Assembly: GCA_963806395.1 (NCBI GenBank)
Contig: CAWDYI010000019.1
Coordinates: 434,001-498,000 of the forward strand
Direction: 5' to 3'
Length of the DNA: 64,000 bases
DNA from: DASSUW01 sp963806395
GTDB lineage: Bacteria > Actinomycetota > Thermoleophilia > Solirubrobacterales > Solirubrobacteraceae
The notes under the pieces were generated by a model, which saw nothing but the letters and a program-made list of their open reading frames with translations, did not search any database and was not told the DNA's origin. Below are positions 35,273 through 43,293 of this stretch, piece after piece; within the stretch, counting starts at the first letter, position 1; every line of letters starts with the position of its first letter. A program made the translations under genes and the position numbers.

Positions 35273-35300
35273 TTCAAGGTCGCCCGCGGGCGGTCGATCC
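35273..35300 (+). promoter_or_regulatory. Sigma-28-type promoter of fliL1
   Basis: TTCAAG-N14-GTCGATCC, 11 nt before the ATG at 35312. Confidence 0.75.
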
Positions 35301-35311
35301 CAGGGTGGACC

Positions 35312-35695
35312 ATGTCGAAGCGCGCCATCGCCCTACCCATCCTTCTGCTCGCCGCCGGCGCGGCCTACGTGGCCGGGCCCGGCACGCCCGGCGAGCCGGC
35401 GAAGGCCAAGGTCGCGCCCGAGGTCCACGTGCTCGCCCAGACCTTCTTCGTCGACCTCGGCGGAGATCGAGCTGCGATGCTCCATGTCGGCCTGCTCGTC
35501 GATGACTTCGGGCCGCTTCCCCAGGAGGCCCAGGCAAGCGCCGCCGTTTCGCGCGAGCTCGAGGGAGCCTCGGCGGACAAGCTGCTGTCATCCAGGGGTC
35601 GCCGCCAGCTGCAAGAGCGCATTCGCAAACGGATCAAGCGAGACACAGACATGGAAATCGCCAGCGTGCTCTTCCCGGATCTGACCGTCCAATAG
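35312..35695 (+). CDS. fliL: FliL-like protein (paralogue 1)
   Basis: The 127-residue protein has an N-terminal hydrophobic segment (about 4-21) and a FliL domain: FFVDLGGDRAAMLHVGLLVDDF and RGRRQLQERIRKRIKRDTDMEIASVLFPDLTVQ. The last block, VLFPDLTVQ, mirrors VLFPDITVQ at the end of the fliL at 42.4 kb, so these are paralogues. FliL sits by the stator and affects torque. It is followed after 2 nt by a methyltransferase gene. Confidence 0.8.
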   Translation: MSKRAIALPILLLAAGAAYVAGPGTPGEPAKAKVAPEVHVLAQTFFVDLGGDRAAMLHVGLLVDDFGPLPQEAQASAAVSRELEGASADKLLSSRGRRQLQERIRKRIKRDTDMEIASVLFPDLTVQ

Positions 35696-35697
35696 GG

Positions 35698-36627
35698 ATG
35701 CGACCGCGCCGCCCGGAGGAAGTGCGTGCATGGCTGCAGGAGCAGCCGTCGCTCATAGAACTCCAGGAGGCGTATCCAGGCGAGTGGGCGGTCGTCCAGC
35801 GCGAGCTCGCCGACGTCGTGCCCCGTGCCAACGTCGAAGAGCTCAAGTCGTACGTCACATCGCTGTCGCAGGGTCCAGCGCCCGCACGCCGGCGGAAACG
35901 CTCGAAGCAGGGGCAGGCCGCGCTGCTGTCCGAGCAGATCCGCCATCAGATGGCGGTCGCGGCGGTCAAGCAGCTCAGCCTCTCGGCCGCGACCGGGGTC
36001 ACCGAAGGGCGGCTGCGGTTCAACCTCGTCAACGGCTGGGTCGCCCAGAAGCTGCTGTTCGAGCACGACCTCCGGCGCAAGCCGGTGTCGCTCTTCTGGT
36101 TCCGCCTGATCTGGCCGCTCCTGTGGCAGCGCCGGTTCCTGATGCCGCTCGTCGGTCCGAAGGGCATCTACTGCTTCTACTCGAGCCGGCTGATCTCCAG
36201 GCTCGCCACGATGATCGGCGACAGCCGCTGTCTCGAGATCGCCGCGGGCGACGGGACGCTCTCACGCTTCCTGGCAGCGGACGGCGTGGACGTGACCGCG
36301 ACCGACGATCACAGCTGGCAGGACGTGCGATTCCCGGAATCGGTCCTCCGGCAGGACGCGTGCGAGGCACTTCGCGTGCATCAGCCGGAGGTCGTGATCT
36401 GCTCCTGGCCACCCGCCGGCAACGCCTTCGAGCGGGACGTCTTCACGACCGACAGCGTCCAGCTGTACGTCGTCATCAGCAGCCGCCACGCCTTCGCCTC
36501 GGGCGATTGGGCTGCGTACGAGGGACAAACGGACTTCGAGTTCGCCGAGGACGAGGCGCTGAGCCGGCTCGTCCTGCCACCCGAGCTCGAAGCGGCGGTC
36601 TACGTCTTCCGCCGACGGCCTGGCTGA
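35698..36627 (+). CDS. Class I SAM-dependent methyltransferase-like protein inside the flagellar locus
   Basis: The 309-residue product has a short N-terminal helical region (residues 1-90), then a Rossmann-type region with motif I CLEIAAGDGTLSRFLAADGVDVTATDDHSW near residues 180-209 and later VVICSWPPAGNAF and YVVISSRH strands. A basic linker ARRRKRSKQG precedes this. It starts 2 nt after the fliL-like gene, so it is probably on the sigma-28 transcript. Its substrate is unknown; flagellin or another flagellar protein is a guess. Codon choice is somewhat less GC-extreme than in its neighbours. Confidence 0.65.
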   Translation: MRPRRPEEVRAWLQEQPSLIELQEAYPGEWAVVQRELADVVPRANVEELKSYVTSLSQGPAPARRRKRSKQGQAALLSEQIRHQMAVAAVKQLSLSAATGVTEGRLRFNLVNGWVAQKLLFEHDLRRKPVSLFWFRLIWPLLWQRRFLMPLVGPKGIYCFYSSRLISRLATMIGDSRCLEIAAGDGTLSRFLAADGVDVTATDDHSWQDVRFPESVLRQDACEALRVHQPEVVICSWPPAGNAFERDVFTTDSVQLYVVISSRHAFASGDWAAYEGQTDFEFAEDEALSRLVLPPELEAAVYVFRRRPG

Positions 36628-36643
36628 CACCGCGAGAAACCCT

Positions 36644-36671
36644 CTACAGGTTTCTGGGGCGGGGCCGACTA
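36644..36671 (+). promoter_or_regulatory. Sigma-28-type promoter of fliJ
   Basis: CTACAG-N14-GCCGACTA ends only 7 nt before the fliJ GTG. Confidence 0.7.
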
Positions 36672-36678
36672 CCCGGTC

Positions 36679-37137
36679 GTGGAGACTCCGTCCTTCACGT
36701 TCCGGTTGGAACGTATCCGCTCGCTCCGTGAGCGTGCAGAAGCAAGCGCTCAAGAGGATCTGGCGCACGAGCTCCGCCTCCGCCTTCGCGGCGAGGCGCA
36801 GCTGGTGGACGCCACGCAGGCCGCCTCGGCCGCCACGCAGACCGGCCGTGACACCGTCACGTCGCTCTCCACCGGGATGGCCCTGATCGCCGCCCAGGCG
36901 TACATCGAGCGCGCCGAGCGCACTCGCCGCGAGGCCGCGCACTCGCTCGACCTCCGCGACGTCGAAGTCGCGGCTCGCCGCGCCGCCCTCCAGGCAGCTG
37001 CGCGCGACCGCCAGGTGCTGGACAAGCTCAAGCAGCGTCAGCATGCCGACCACAACGCCGAATGGGCCCGCCGGGCCCAGGGTGCGCTCGACGAGGTCGC
37101 GCTGAGCGTGCACCGTCGCGGCCAGGTCGCAGCGTGA
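36679..37137 (+). CDS. fliJ: Flagellar export protein FliJ-like coiled coil
   Basis: The 152-residue, almost wholly coiled-coil protein begins FTFRLERIRSLRERAEASAQEDLAHEL and ends in a helix RQVLDKLKQRQHADHNAEWARRAQGALDEVA. FliJ forms the central stalk of the FliI hexamer and escorts substrates. The family is weakly conserved; the start motif F-RLERIRSLRE and position before the hydrolase and fliK support the call. GTG 36679 is 7 nt after a sigma-28 -10 box. Confidence 0.82.
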   Translation: METPSFTFRLERIRSLRERAEASAQEDLAHELRLRLRGEAQLVDATQAASAATQTGRDTVTSLSTGMALIAAQAYIERAERTRREAAHSLDLRDVEVAARRAALQAAARDRQVLDKLKQRQHADHNAEWARRAQGALDEVALSVHRRGQVAA

Positions 37138-37737
37138 GCGTCGACGCCGTCCTCGCTCGTGTGAACGAGCTGCATCAGATGATCGGCGGCGGTTCGCCGG
37201 CTGCGACTTCCTCGACCGCCTTCGCTGCCGAGCTCGCCGACCGCGACCGCGACCAGCGCGACGCCGGCGGCGGCCACGGCCACCGTCCCGGGCCTCGTGT
37301 CCGTCGGTGCCTCCGAGCTTCCGTCCGACACGCCGTTCGGCCCCCAGATCACCGCCGCCGCGAAGCGGTACGGAATCGATCCGGCGCTGCTGGCCGGCCT
37401 GGTCAAGCAGGAGTCGGGCTTCAACCCGAACGCCGGCTCCTCGGCCGGTGCCCGCGGCCTGACCCAGCTCATGCCCGGCACCGCCGCCGGCCTGGGCGTC
37501 ACGAACGTGCTCGATCCCGCCCAGTCGCTCGACGGCGGCGCGAAGTACCTGCGCCAGCAGCTCGACGCCTTCGGCGGCGACGTCACGCTGGCGCTCGCGG
37601 CGTACAACGCCGGCCCGGGCGCCGTGAAGCGATACGGCGGCGTGCCGCCCTACGCGGAGACGCAGAACTACGTCCGCGCCGTCCAGGCCAACGCCGCCGC
37701 CTACAGCGCAGCGAGCCCGACCCCCTCAATCCTGTGA
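37134..37737 (+). pseudogene. Lytic transglycosylase (SLT domain), apparent frameshift near the N-terminus
   Basis: From GTG 37134 (overlapping the fliJ stop) the frame reads VSVDAVLARVNELHQMIGGG then SPAATSSTAFAAELA, and shifts near 37240 in a CCGCGACCGCGACC repeat. The second frame carries the SLT domain: ITAAAKRYGIDPALLAGLVKQESGFNP with the catalytic Glu, GLTQLMPGTAAGLG and AAYNAGPGAVKRYGG. It should open peptidoglycan for the rod, replacing the FlgJ hydrolase half. A GTG at 37297 could give the SLT domain alone. The frameshift may be a sequence error or slippage. Confidence 0.8.
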
Positions 37738-39122
37738 TGACCACTGACCGCACCCAGCCCGCGCGCTCGACCGCGCCCACCGTCCGCTCCGCCGCCCCGG
37801 CCGAGCGGCGCGACGACGGCGCCTTCGCGGCGCTGCTCGACGCCCACGCCACCCCGCAGCGCGAGGAGACTTCCGGCCGCCGCGCCGACGTCCCCGCCGC
37901 CCGCCCCGAGGTGCCCGTCCGTCGCGACGCCACCACGCCGCGTCCCGAGCGGCACGTCCACCGCGACGCCGGCCAGCCCCGCCCCGAGCGGCCCGTGGAG
38001 CCGTCGCCGGCCGACGCCGCCGACGCTCCCGAGATCGCCGAGACGGGCGAGACTCCCGGCCCCGTCGCCGCTCAGCCCGCGACTCCCGCTCTGGCTCTGC
38101 TTCCCGCCTTCGCCGCCACACCCGAGCTGCCGACGGCGGCCGACGCTCCCGCTCCCGCGTTCTCCGTCCCGGTTCCGACCGCGCCGGCCGCGGCCGCCGC
38201 CGCGGTGGTCCCGATCGTCGCTGCGGCGATCGTGCCGCAGGCTGCCGTGACCGCCCCCGCCGCCGATCCTGGCGCCGAGACCGCCGTCGCGACCGCCACC
38301 CAGGCTGCACCCGCCGTGACCGTCGCCGCCCCGGCGCCGACCGCTGCGCCGGCCTCGCCTGCCGCGACGCCCACGCCCGCTCGCGCCGCCGCCGGCGCCG
38401 ATGCCGAGGCCGGCGACGCCGCGCCGCAGCAGTCCGGCACGCCCTCGACGCCCGCTGCGCCCGCCCCGTCCTCTGCACCGGCCGCTCAGGAGCCCGCCGC
38501 ATCCGCGCCGGCCACGGCCCCGGCCGCCGAGCCCGCCGCTGCAGCTCCCACGGCCGCCCCGGCGCCCGTCGCTGCGGATCAGGCGACCACCGCCTCCACG
38601 CCGGCCACGGCCCCCACGGCCGAGGCGATCGCACCCACGCCTCCGGCGACGCAGGTTCCGGCCGGCGACATCGCGCAGCGCACGACGCCGCTGCACCGTG
38701 CACCCGCCGCTGTCGCGACGCTGCTCCAGGTCGCCGTCGACCGCGGCATCACGCACGCCAAGATGACGCTGCGCCCGGCCGAGCTGGGCGGCATCGAGAT
38801 CCGCCTCCAGGCCACGGCCGCCGGCATCGCCGCACAGGTCATCGCCGACTCGCCGGAAGCCGCCCGCCTGCTGGTGCAGGCCGGCGACGACCTGCGCCGC
38901 GCGCTCGAAGCGCGCAACGTCACGCTGATCTCGCTCGACGTCTCGACGACCGCCGACCAGCAGCGCGACAGCGCGCGCGGTGAGTGGCGGGACGGCGACG
39001 ACGCCGGCCGCTTCGGCTCACGCGGCTCGTCCGGCGACGCCGAGAGCGACGCCGAGCCGGCTCCGATCTCCCACTCCGTGATCGAGCTGCCCGGTGGGCT
39101 GCTCGTCGACGTCTTCGCATGA
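37737..39122 (+). CDS. fliK: Flagellar hook-length control protein FliK
   Basis: The 461-residue protein has a long Ala/Pro-rich low-complexity centre (residues about 90-300) that acts as the secreted ruler, and a C-terminal Flg_hook domain: AKMTLRPAELGGIEIRLQATAAGIAAQVIADSPEAARLLVQAGDDLRRALEARNVTLISLDVS. That domain contacts FlhB to switch export from hook to filament. The ATG at 37737 overlaps the transglycosylase stop. Length variation in the ruler is expected between strains. Confidence 0.92.
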   Translation: MTTDRTQPARSTAPTVRSAAPAERRDDGAFAALLDAHATPQREETSGRRADVPAARPEVPVRRDATTPRPERHVHRDAGQPRPERPVEPSPADAADAPEIAETGETPGPVAAQPATPALALLPAFAATPELPTAADAPAPAFSVPVPTAPAAAAAAVVPIVAAAIVPQAAVTAPAADPGAETAVATATQAAPAVTVAAPAPTAAPASPAATPTPARAAAGADAEAGDAAPQQSGTPSTPAAPAPSSAPAAQEPAASAPATAPAAEPAAAAPTAAPAPVAADQATTASTPATAPTAEAIAPTPPATQVPAGDIAQRTTPLHRAPAAVATLLQVAVDRGITHAKMTLRPAELGGIEIRLQATAAGIAAQVIADSPEAARLLVQAGDDLRRALEARNVTLISLDVSTTADQQRDSARGEWRDGDDAGRFGSRGSSGDAESDAEPAPISHSVIELPGGLLVDVFA

Positions 39123-39141
39123 TCCCCGACCCCCGAGGCCA

Positions 39142-39549
39142 ATGACCACGATTCCCCCCACAGGCCTAGGCGCAAGCCCGGCGACGCAGGCAACTACGTC
39201 GGCGAATGGCCAGCTCGGCAAGGACCAGTTCCTCAAGCTGTTCGTCGCTCAGCTCCAGCACCAGGACCCGATGAACCCCATGAAGGACAGCGAGTTCATG
39301 GGTCAGATGGCGTCGTTCTCGACGCTCGAACAAGTCACCAACCTCGCAGCGGCCAACGAGAAGATCGCGGCCAGCCTGACCGCCAGCACGGCGGTCGGCC
39401 TGCTCGGCCGCACCGTCACGTGGACCGACTCTGCCGACGTATCCCACACGGGGATCGTCGAGAAGGTCACCACAGCGGGCGGCACACCGACCCTGACCGT
39501 GGGCGGCACCGACGGTGTCGACCCCGCAACCATCTCGCAGGTCGCTTAG
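39142..39549 (+). CDS. flgD: Flagellar hook-capping protein FlgD
   Basis: The 135-residue protein has the FlgD core LGKDQFLKLFVAQLQHQDPMNPMKDSEFMGQMASFSTLEQVTNLAA and a C-terminal GLLGRTVTWTD-containing region. It caps the growing hook. It lacks the long C-terminal Ig-like domains of larger FlgD proteins. It starts at ATG 39142, preceded by GAGGCC. Confidence 0.93.
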   Translation: MTTIPPTGLGASPATQATTSANGQLGKDQFLKLFVAQLQHQDPMNPMKDSEFMGQMASFSTLEQVTNLAAANEKIAASLTASTAVGLLGRTVTWTDSADVSHTGIVEKVTTAGGTPTLTVGGTDGVDPATISQVA

Positions 39550-39572
39550 GCGACAAAGGAGTTGATGTCCCA

Positions 39573-40400
39573 ATGATGAGAGGGATGTTCGCCGCCATCA
39601 GCGGCCTCAAGACCCACCAGGTGATGCTCGACGTCACGTCGAACGACATCGCGAACGTCAACACGATCGGCTACAAGTCGGCGCGTACGACGTTCAAGGA
39701 CTCACTGACCCAGCTGCAGCGCGGTGCCTCGGGCGCCGGCGGCGGCACGGGCGGCGCAAACGCGGCGCAGATCGGCCTCGGCACCCAGCTCGGCTCGATC
39801 GACAACCTGATGCAGTCAGGCGCGCTTCAGTCGACGGGTAACCCGCTCGACGTCGCCATCCAGGGTCCGGGCATGTTCCGCGTCGCTCCGAGTGCGGGCG
39901 CTCCGCCGACGGCCAACCCGGCCGGCGCCGAGTACACCCGCGCGGGCAACTTCACCACCAACAGCGCGGGCTACCTCGTGACCCAGGACGGCTACTACGT
40001 CCAGGGCCGCACGACCGCCGGCGCCGACACGCTGCTGGTCATCCCGTCCAACTCGACCAACGTGGCGATCGCCCAGAACGGCGATGTCACCTACGTCGAC
40101 ACGACGGGCACCCGTGTGTCCGCCGGCTCGATCTCGCTCGCCACGTTCGCCAACACGGCGGGCCTCGAGCGCTCCGGCTCGAACCGCTGGCTGCAGAGCG
40201 CCAACTCGGGTACGCCGACCATCGGCACGCCGAGCGCTCAGTTCGGCTTCACCACCGCGGGCGCGGTCGAGATGTCCAACGTGGACCTCGCCCAGGCGTT
40301 CACGAGCATGATCACCGCCCAGCGCGGCTTCCAGGCCAACTCACGCGTCATCTCGACTGCCGACGAGATGCTCCAGGATCTGGTCAATCTGAAGCGCTAA
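39573..40400 (+). CDS. flgE: Flagellar hook protein FlgE (short form)
   Basis: The 275-residue hook protein has FAAISGLKTHQVMLDVTSNDIANVNTIGYKSARTTFKD at the N-terminus, LDVAIQGPGMFRV, a YTRAGNFTTNSAGYLVTQDGYYVQG block and the C-terminal VEMSNVDLAQAFTSMITAQRGFQANSRVISTADEMLQDLVNLKR. It is shorter than the ~400-residue enterobacterial FlgE, but length and domain content fit compact monoderm hook proteins. AAAGGAG precedes ATG 39573. A strong terminator follows. Confidence 0.95.
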   Translation: MMRGMFAAISGLKTHQVMLDVTSNDIANVNTIGYKSARTTFKDSLTQLQRGASGAGGGTGGANAAQIGLGTQLGSIDNLMQSGALQSTGNPLDVAIQGPGMFRVAPSAGAPPTANPAGAEYTRAGNFTTNSAGYLVTQDGYYVQGRTTAGADTLLVIPSNSTNVAIAQNGDVTYVDTTGTRVSAGSISLATFANTAGLERSGSNRWLQSANSGTPTIGTPSAQFGFTTAGAVEMSNVDLAQAFTSMITAQRGFQANSRVISTADEMLQDLVNLKR

Positions 40401-40422
40401 AGCGCTCCGGCGCCGCGGTTCA

Positions 40423-40450
40423 CGAACGCCCGCCTTTGTGCGGGCGTTCG
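40423..40450 (+). terminator. Hairpin terminator after flgE
   Basis: Perfect 11 bp stem CGAACGCCCGC / GCGGGCGTTCG with a 6 nt loop, 22 nt after the flgE stop and just before the flbD promoter, so the two transcripts are separated. Confidence 0.8.
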
Positions 40451-40453
40451 GCA

Positions 40454-40481
40454 TTTAACCCACGGGCATTCCGGCCGAATA
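40454..40481 (+). promoter_or_regulatory. Sigma-28-type promoter of flbD-motA-motB-fliL-fliN
   Basis: TTTAAC-N14-GCCGAATA ends 7 nt before the flbD GTG, with no Shine-Dalgarno in between. Confidence 0.7.
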
Positions 40482-40488
40482 CACGGCC

Positions 40489-40767
40489 GTGATCCGTCTG
40501 CACCGACTCGCGCACTCCGAAGAGGACTTTCACCTCAACCCGGATCTGATCCTTTCGATCGAAGCGACTCCCGACACCATCGTGACCCTCACCACGCACA
40601 CCAAGCTGATCGTCACCGAACGGCCTGAAGAGGTCGTCGAGCTCGTTCGGGCCTGGCGCGCGTCCGTGCTCGAGGCCGGCCTGCCGCGCATCCGGCGGCG
40701 CTCCGAGGTGCCCCTGCACGTCGTCCGCGGTGAGCACGTGCCGCCGCACGAGGAGGGTCAGCGATGA
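40489..40767 (+). CDS. flbD: FlbD/SwrD-family flagellar protein
   Basis: The 92-residue product starts MIRLHRL and contains FHLNPDLILSIEATPDTIVTLTTHTKLIVTERPEEVVELVRAWR, the conserved small FlbD/SwrD domain that precedes motA in many monoderm flagellar clusters. SwrD raises flagellar torque or stator function in Bacillus. The message appears leaderless. Its stop overlaps the motA ATG. Confidence 0.9.
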   Translation: MIRLHRLAHSEEDFHLNPDLILSIEATPDTIVTLTTHTKLIVTERPEEVVELVRAWRASVLEAGLPRIRRRSEVPLHVVRGEHVPPHEEGQR

Positions 40768-41582
40768 AGGCCTCCTCCGTCATCGGCGTTGTGATCGGCA
40801 TGGTCACGATCGCCCTGGGAGCCACGATGGAGGGCGCCCCCGTCATGGCGGTCCTGAACCCGTCGGCGATGCTGATCGTGCTCGGCGGGACGTTCGGTGC
40901 CGTCATGACCGGCACGAGCATGGGAGCGATCAAGAACATCCCGACGATGTTCAAGAAGTCGTTCAGCGCCGAGCCGCCGGACCTCAACGCGCGCGTCACC
41001 GAGCTCGTCAGCTACGCCGAGCAGGCACGTCGCGACGGCCTGCTCGCGCTCGACGAGCAGCTCGCGAGCATCGAGGACCCCTACACGCGCAAGGGCCTGC
41101 AGCTCGTCGTCGACGGCACCGACCCCGACCTCGTGGCCGACGTCCTCGAGGCCGAGAACGACGCGATGCGCAAGCGGCACGCCGCAAGCACGCAGCCGTT
41201 CGACAAGGCCGGCGGCTACGCGCCGACCATGGGCATCATCGGGACCGTCTTCGGCCTCATCCACGTGCTCAGCAACCTGAGCAAGCCGGAGACGCTCGGC
41301 CCGTCGATCTCGGCGGCGTTCATCGCGACGCTGCTCGGCATCGCGTCGGCGAACATCGTCTACCTCCCGATTTCCGCGCGACTGAAGCAGCTGTCCCAGG
41401 AGGAGCTGCACTTCCGCGGCATGACCCTCGAAGGCATCCTTGCGATCCAGGCGGGCGACAACCCACGTGTGGTCGCCGAGAAGCTGATGGCGTACGTGCC
41501 TCCGGGCGAGCGCCCGACCGAGGAGGAAGCGGCCGCCGCCGCCGATGCGCAGAGGGCTGCGAAGGCCGAGAAGGCCGCGTAG
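40764..41582 (+). CDS. motA: Flagellar stator protein MotA
   Basis: The 272-residue protein has four transmembrane helices and the MotA cytoplasmic loop. Landmarks are MEGAPVMAVLNPSAMLIVLGGTFGAVM, GGYAPTMGIIGTVFGLIHVL and GPSISAAFIATLLGIASANIVYLPI. MotA forms with MotB the proton-driven stator that turns the rotor through FliG. It overlaps flbD; motB follows after 4 nt. The Ala/Lys-rich C-tail is unremarkable. Confidence 0.95.
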   Translation: MKASSVIGVVIGMVTIALGATMEGAPVMAVLNPSAMLIVLGGTFGAVMTGTSMGAIKNIPTMFKKSFSAEPPDLNARVTELVSYAEQARRDGLLALDEQLASIEDPYTRKGLQLVVDGTDPDLVADVLEAENDAMRKRHAASTQPFDKAGGYAPTMGIIGTVFGLIHVLSNLSKPETLGPSISAAFIATLLGIASANIVYLPISARLKQLSQEELHFRGMTLEGILAIQAGDNPRVVAEKLMAYVPPGERPTEEEAAAAADAQRAAKAEKAA

Positions 41583-41586
41583 CGCG

Positions 41587-42402
41587 ATGTCCGCACGGCG
41601 CAAGCACAAGGGCGGTCATGAGGAGGAGGAGCACGAGAACGAGGAGCGCTGGCTCGTCTCGTTCGCCGACATGATGACCCTCCTCTTCTGCCTCTTCATG
41701 GTCCTGTTCGCCATCTCGTCGGTGAACACGTCGAAGTTCGAGTCGCTGCAGAAGGCGCTCGAGAACGCGTTCTCGGGCAAGATCCTCTCCGGCGGCGAGG
41801 CCGTCATGGAGTCCGGCAACGACAAGAAGCCGAACGATCCGGCCGCTGTGCCGCCGCTGCCCTCGCTGACGCCGCTGCAGGCGCTCGCCGACAGCTCGAT
41901 CCAGAAGACGAAGAGCGAAGCCGCCAAGCGCGAGGAAGAGGACTTCAAAGCGCTCAAGCGGCGCATCGACGCGCTGGTCGAGAAGGAAGGCCTCACCGGC
42001 AAGGTCGAGACCACGATCCGCAAGCGCGGCCTGATCGTCGAGCTCCTGACCGACAACGTGTTCTTCGACTCGGGCCAGGCCGTGCTCAAGCTGCCGGCCT
42101 TCCGCATGCTCGGCAAGATCGCCGCGGTGCTGCGGGTCGAGGAGACGCATCCGATCGTCGTCGAGGGTCACACCGACTCGCAGCCGATCGCGACGTCGCA
42201 GTACCCGAGCAACTGGGAGCTGTCCGGCGCCCGCGCCTCCGCAGTCATCCGAACCTTCATCTCCTCCGGCGTCGAGCGAGGCCGAATCTCCGGCTCGCTC
42301 TACGGCGCCGAGAACCCGACTGCCACCAACGCGACGCCCGAAGGGCGCTCGCGCAACCGGCGCGTCGACGTGATCCTCACTCGCCTGCATCAGGAGCCGT
42401 AA
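41587..42402 (+). CDS. motB: Flagellar stator protein MotB
   Basis: The 271-residue protein has a basic N-terminus, a single transmembrane helix with the proton-carrying Asp in WLVSFADMMTLLFCLFMVLF, a linker plug and a C-terminal OmpA/MotB peptidoglycan-binding domain (VVEGHTDSQPIATSQYPSNWELSGARASAVIRTF, then GRSRNRRVDVIL). It anchors the stator to the wall. Its stop overlaps fliL. Intact. Confidence 0.96.
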   Translation: MSARRKHKGGHEEEEHENEERWLVSFADMMTLLFCLFMVLFAISSVNTSKFESLQKALENAFSGKILSGGEAVMESGNDKKPNDPAAVPPLPSLTPLQALADSSIQKTKSEAAKREEEDFKALKRRIDALVEKEGLTGKVETTIRKRGLIVELLTDNVFFDSGQAVLKLPAFRMLGKIAAVLRVEETHPIVVEGHTDSQPIATSQYPSNWELSGARASAVIRTFISSGVERGRISGSLYGAENPTATNATPEGRSRNRRVDVILTRLHQEP

Positions 42403-42851
42403 TGAAGAAGAAGAAGCTGATCATCATCGTTGTCGTCCTGCTTGCGGGTCTCGGTGGCGTCTACAAGTTCGTCCTCGCCCCGCCGAAGGAGGCCGAGGCG
42501 AAGCCGAAGGTCGAGGGCGCGGTCTACGTGCTCGGCAAGGAGTTCCTCGTCAACCTCGACAGCGGCCGCTTCGCCAAGGTCACGGTGGCGATCGTGCTCG
42601 CGCACGACGACGTCTCGACCGTCCCCGCCGGCGGCCACTCGGCGCCCACCCCGCCCGAGGGTTACGGCACGATGGCGCAGGAGGCCGTCGTCCGCGCAAT
42701 CGTCACCGACGACCTCACGGATGCGAAGGCCGGCGACATCATCGACCGCGAGGGTCGAGAGCACCTGCAGGAGAAGATCCTCAAGGACATCCACGCTAAG
42801 ACCGACGTCAAAGCTGAGGAAGTCCTTTTCCCCGACATCACGGTCCAGTGA
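42402..42851 (+). CDS. fliL: Flagellar basal body-associated protein FliL
   Basis: The 149-residue protein has a single N-terminal transmembrane helix (about residues 4-22) and a FliL domain ending REHLQEKILKDIHAKTDVKAEEVLFPDITVQ. It shares this end with the FliL-like gene at 35.3 kb. FliL binds MotA/MotB and supports torque. It is coupled to motB and fliN by stop/start overlaps. No fliM gene lies between fliL and fliN, where it usually occurs. Confidence 0.92.
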   Translation: MKKKKLIIIVVVLLAGLGGVYKFVLAPPKEAEAKPKVEGAVYVLGKEFLVNLDSGRFAKVTVAIVLAHDDVSTVPAGGHSAPTPPEGYGTMAQEAVVRAIVTDDLTDAKAGDIIDREGREHLQEKILKDIHAKTDVKAEEVLFPDITVQ

Positions 42852-43261
42852 GTGAGCCAATGAGCGATCCCGTCGACTACGTCCCGTTTGAGACCACCAC
42901 GACCCCCATCGACACCGGTGGGGGCGACTCGCCCGAGCTCGAGCGGCTCTACGACGTTCCCGTGGAGCTGGCCGTCGAGATCGGCCGTACCTTCATGACG
43001 ATCCGCGAGACGCTCTCACTCGGCCCTGGCTCGATCGTGAGCCTCAACCGGCTCGCCGGCGAGCCGGTCGACCTGCTGGTCAACGGCAAGCCGATCGCCC
43101 GCGGCGAGGTCGTCGTGATCGACGAGGAGTTCGGCCTCCGCGTCACCGAGGTCGTGTCGAGCGATCCCGCGTCCGAGCGGGTCGCCGAGGCGCCTGAGGC
43201 GCTCGTCGAGGCGCTCGTCCCGCCGGTCATCATGGACGCCGCTCCCGCGCCGCAGGCGTAG
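42848..43261 (+). CDS. fliN: Flagellar motor switch protein FliN
   Basis: The 137-residue protein has a ~30-residue N-terminal lead, a SpoA (FliN) domain: DVPVELAVEIGRTFMTIRETLSLGPGSIVSLNRLAGEPVDLLVNGKPIARGEVVVIDEEFGLRVTEV, and a disordered Ala/Pro/Glu tail of ~40 residues. It forms the C-ring. GTG 42848 overlaps the fliL stop; ATG 42860 is an alternative start. No FliM-type central CheC-like domain is fused to it. Confidence 0.93.
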   Translation: MSEPMSDPVDYVPFETTTTPIDTGGGDSPELERLYDVPVELAVEIGRTFMTIRETLSLGPGSIVSLNRLAGEPVDLLVNGKPIARGEVVVIDEEFGLRVTEVVSSDPASERVAEAPEALVEALVPPVIMDAAPAPQA

Positions 43262-43278
43262 CAACGTCGCGGCGCGGT

Positions 43279-43284
43279 GATAAT
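43279..43284 (+). promoter_or_regulatory. Possible sigma-A -10 box for the BrkB-like gene
   Basis: GATAAT lies 9 nt before ATG 43294, giving a nearly leaderless message. A -35 is not evident. It is unlike the GCCGAT-type flagellar boxes. Confidence 0.35.
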
Positions 43285-43293
43285 CCGGCCTTC

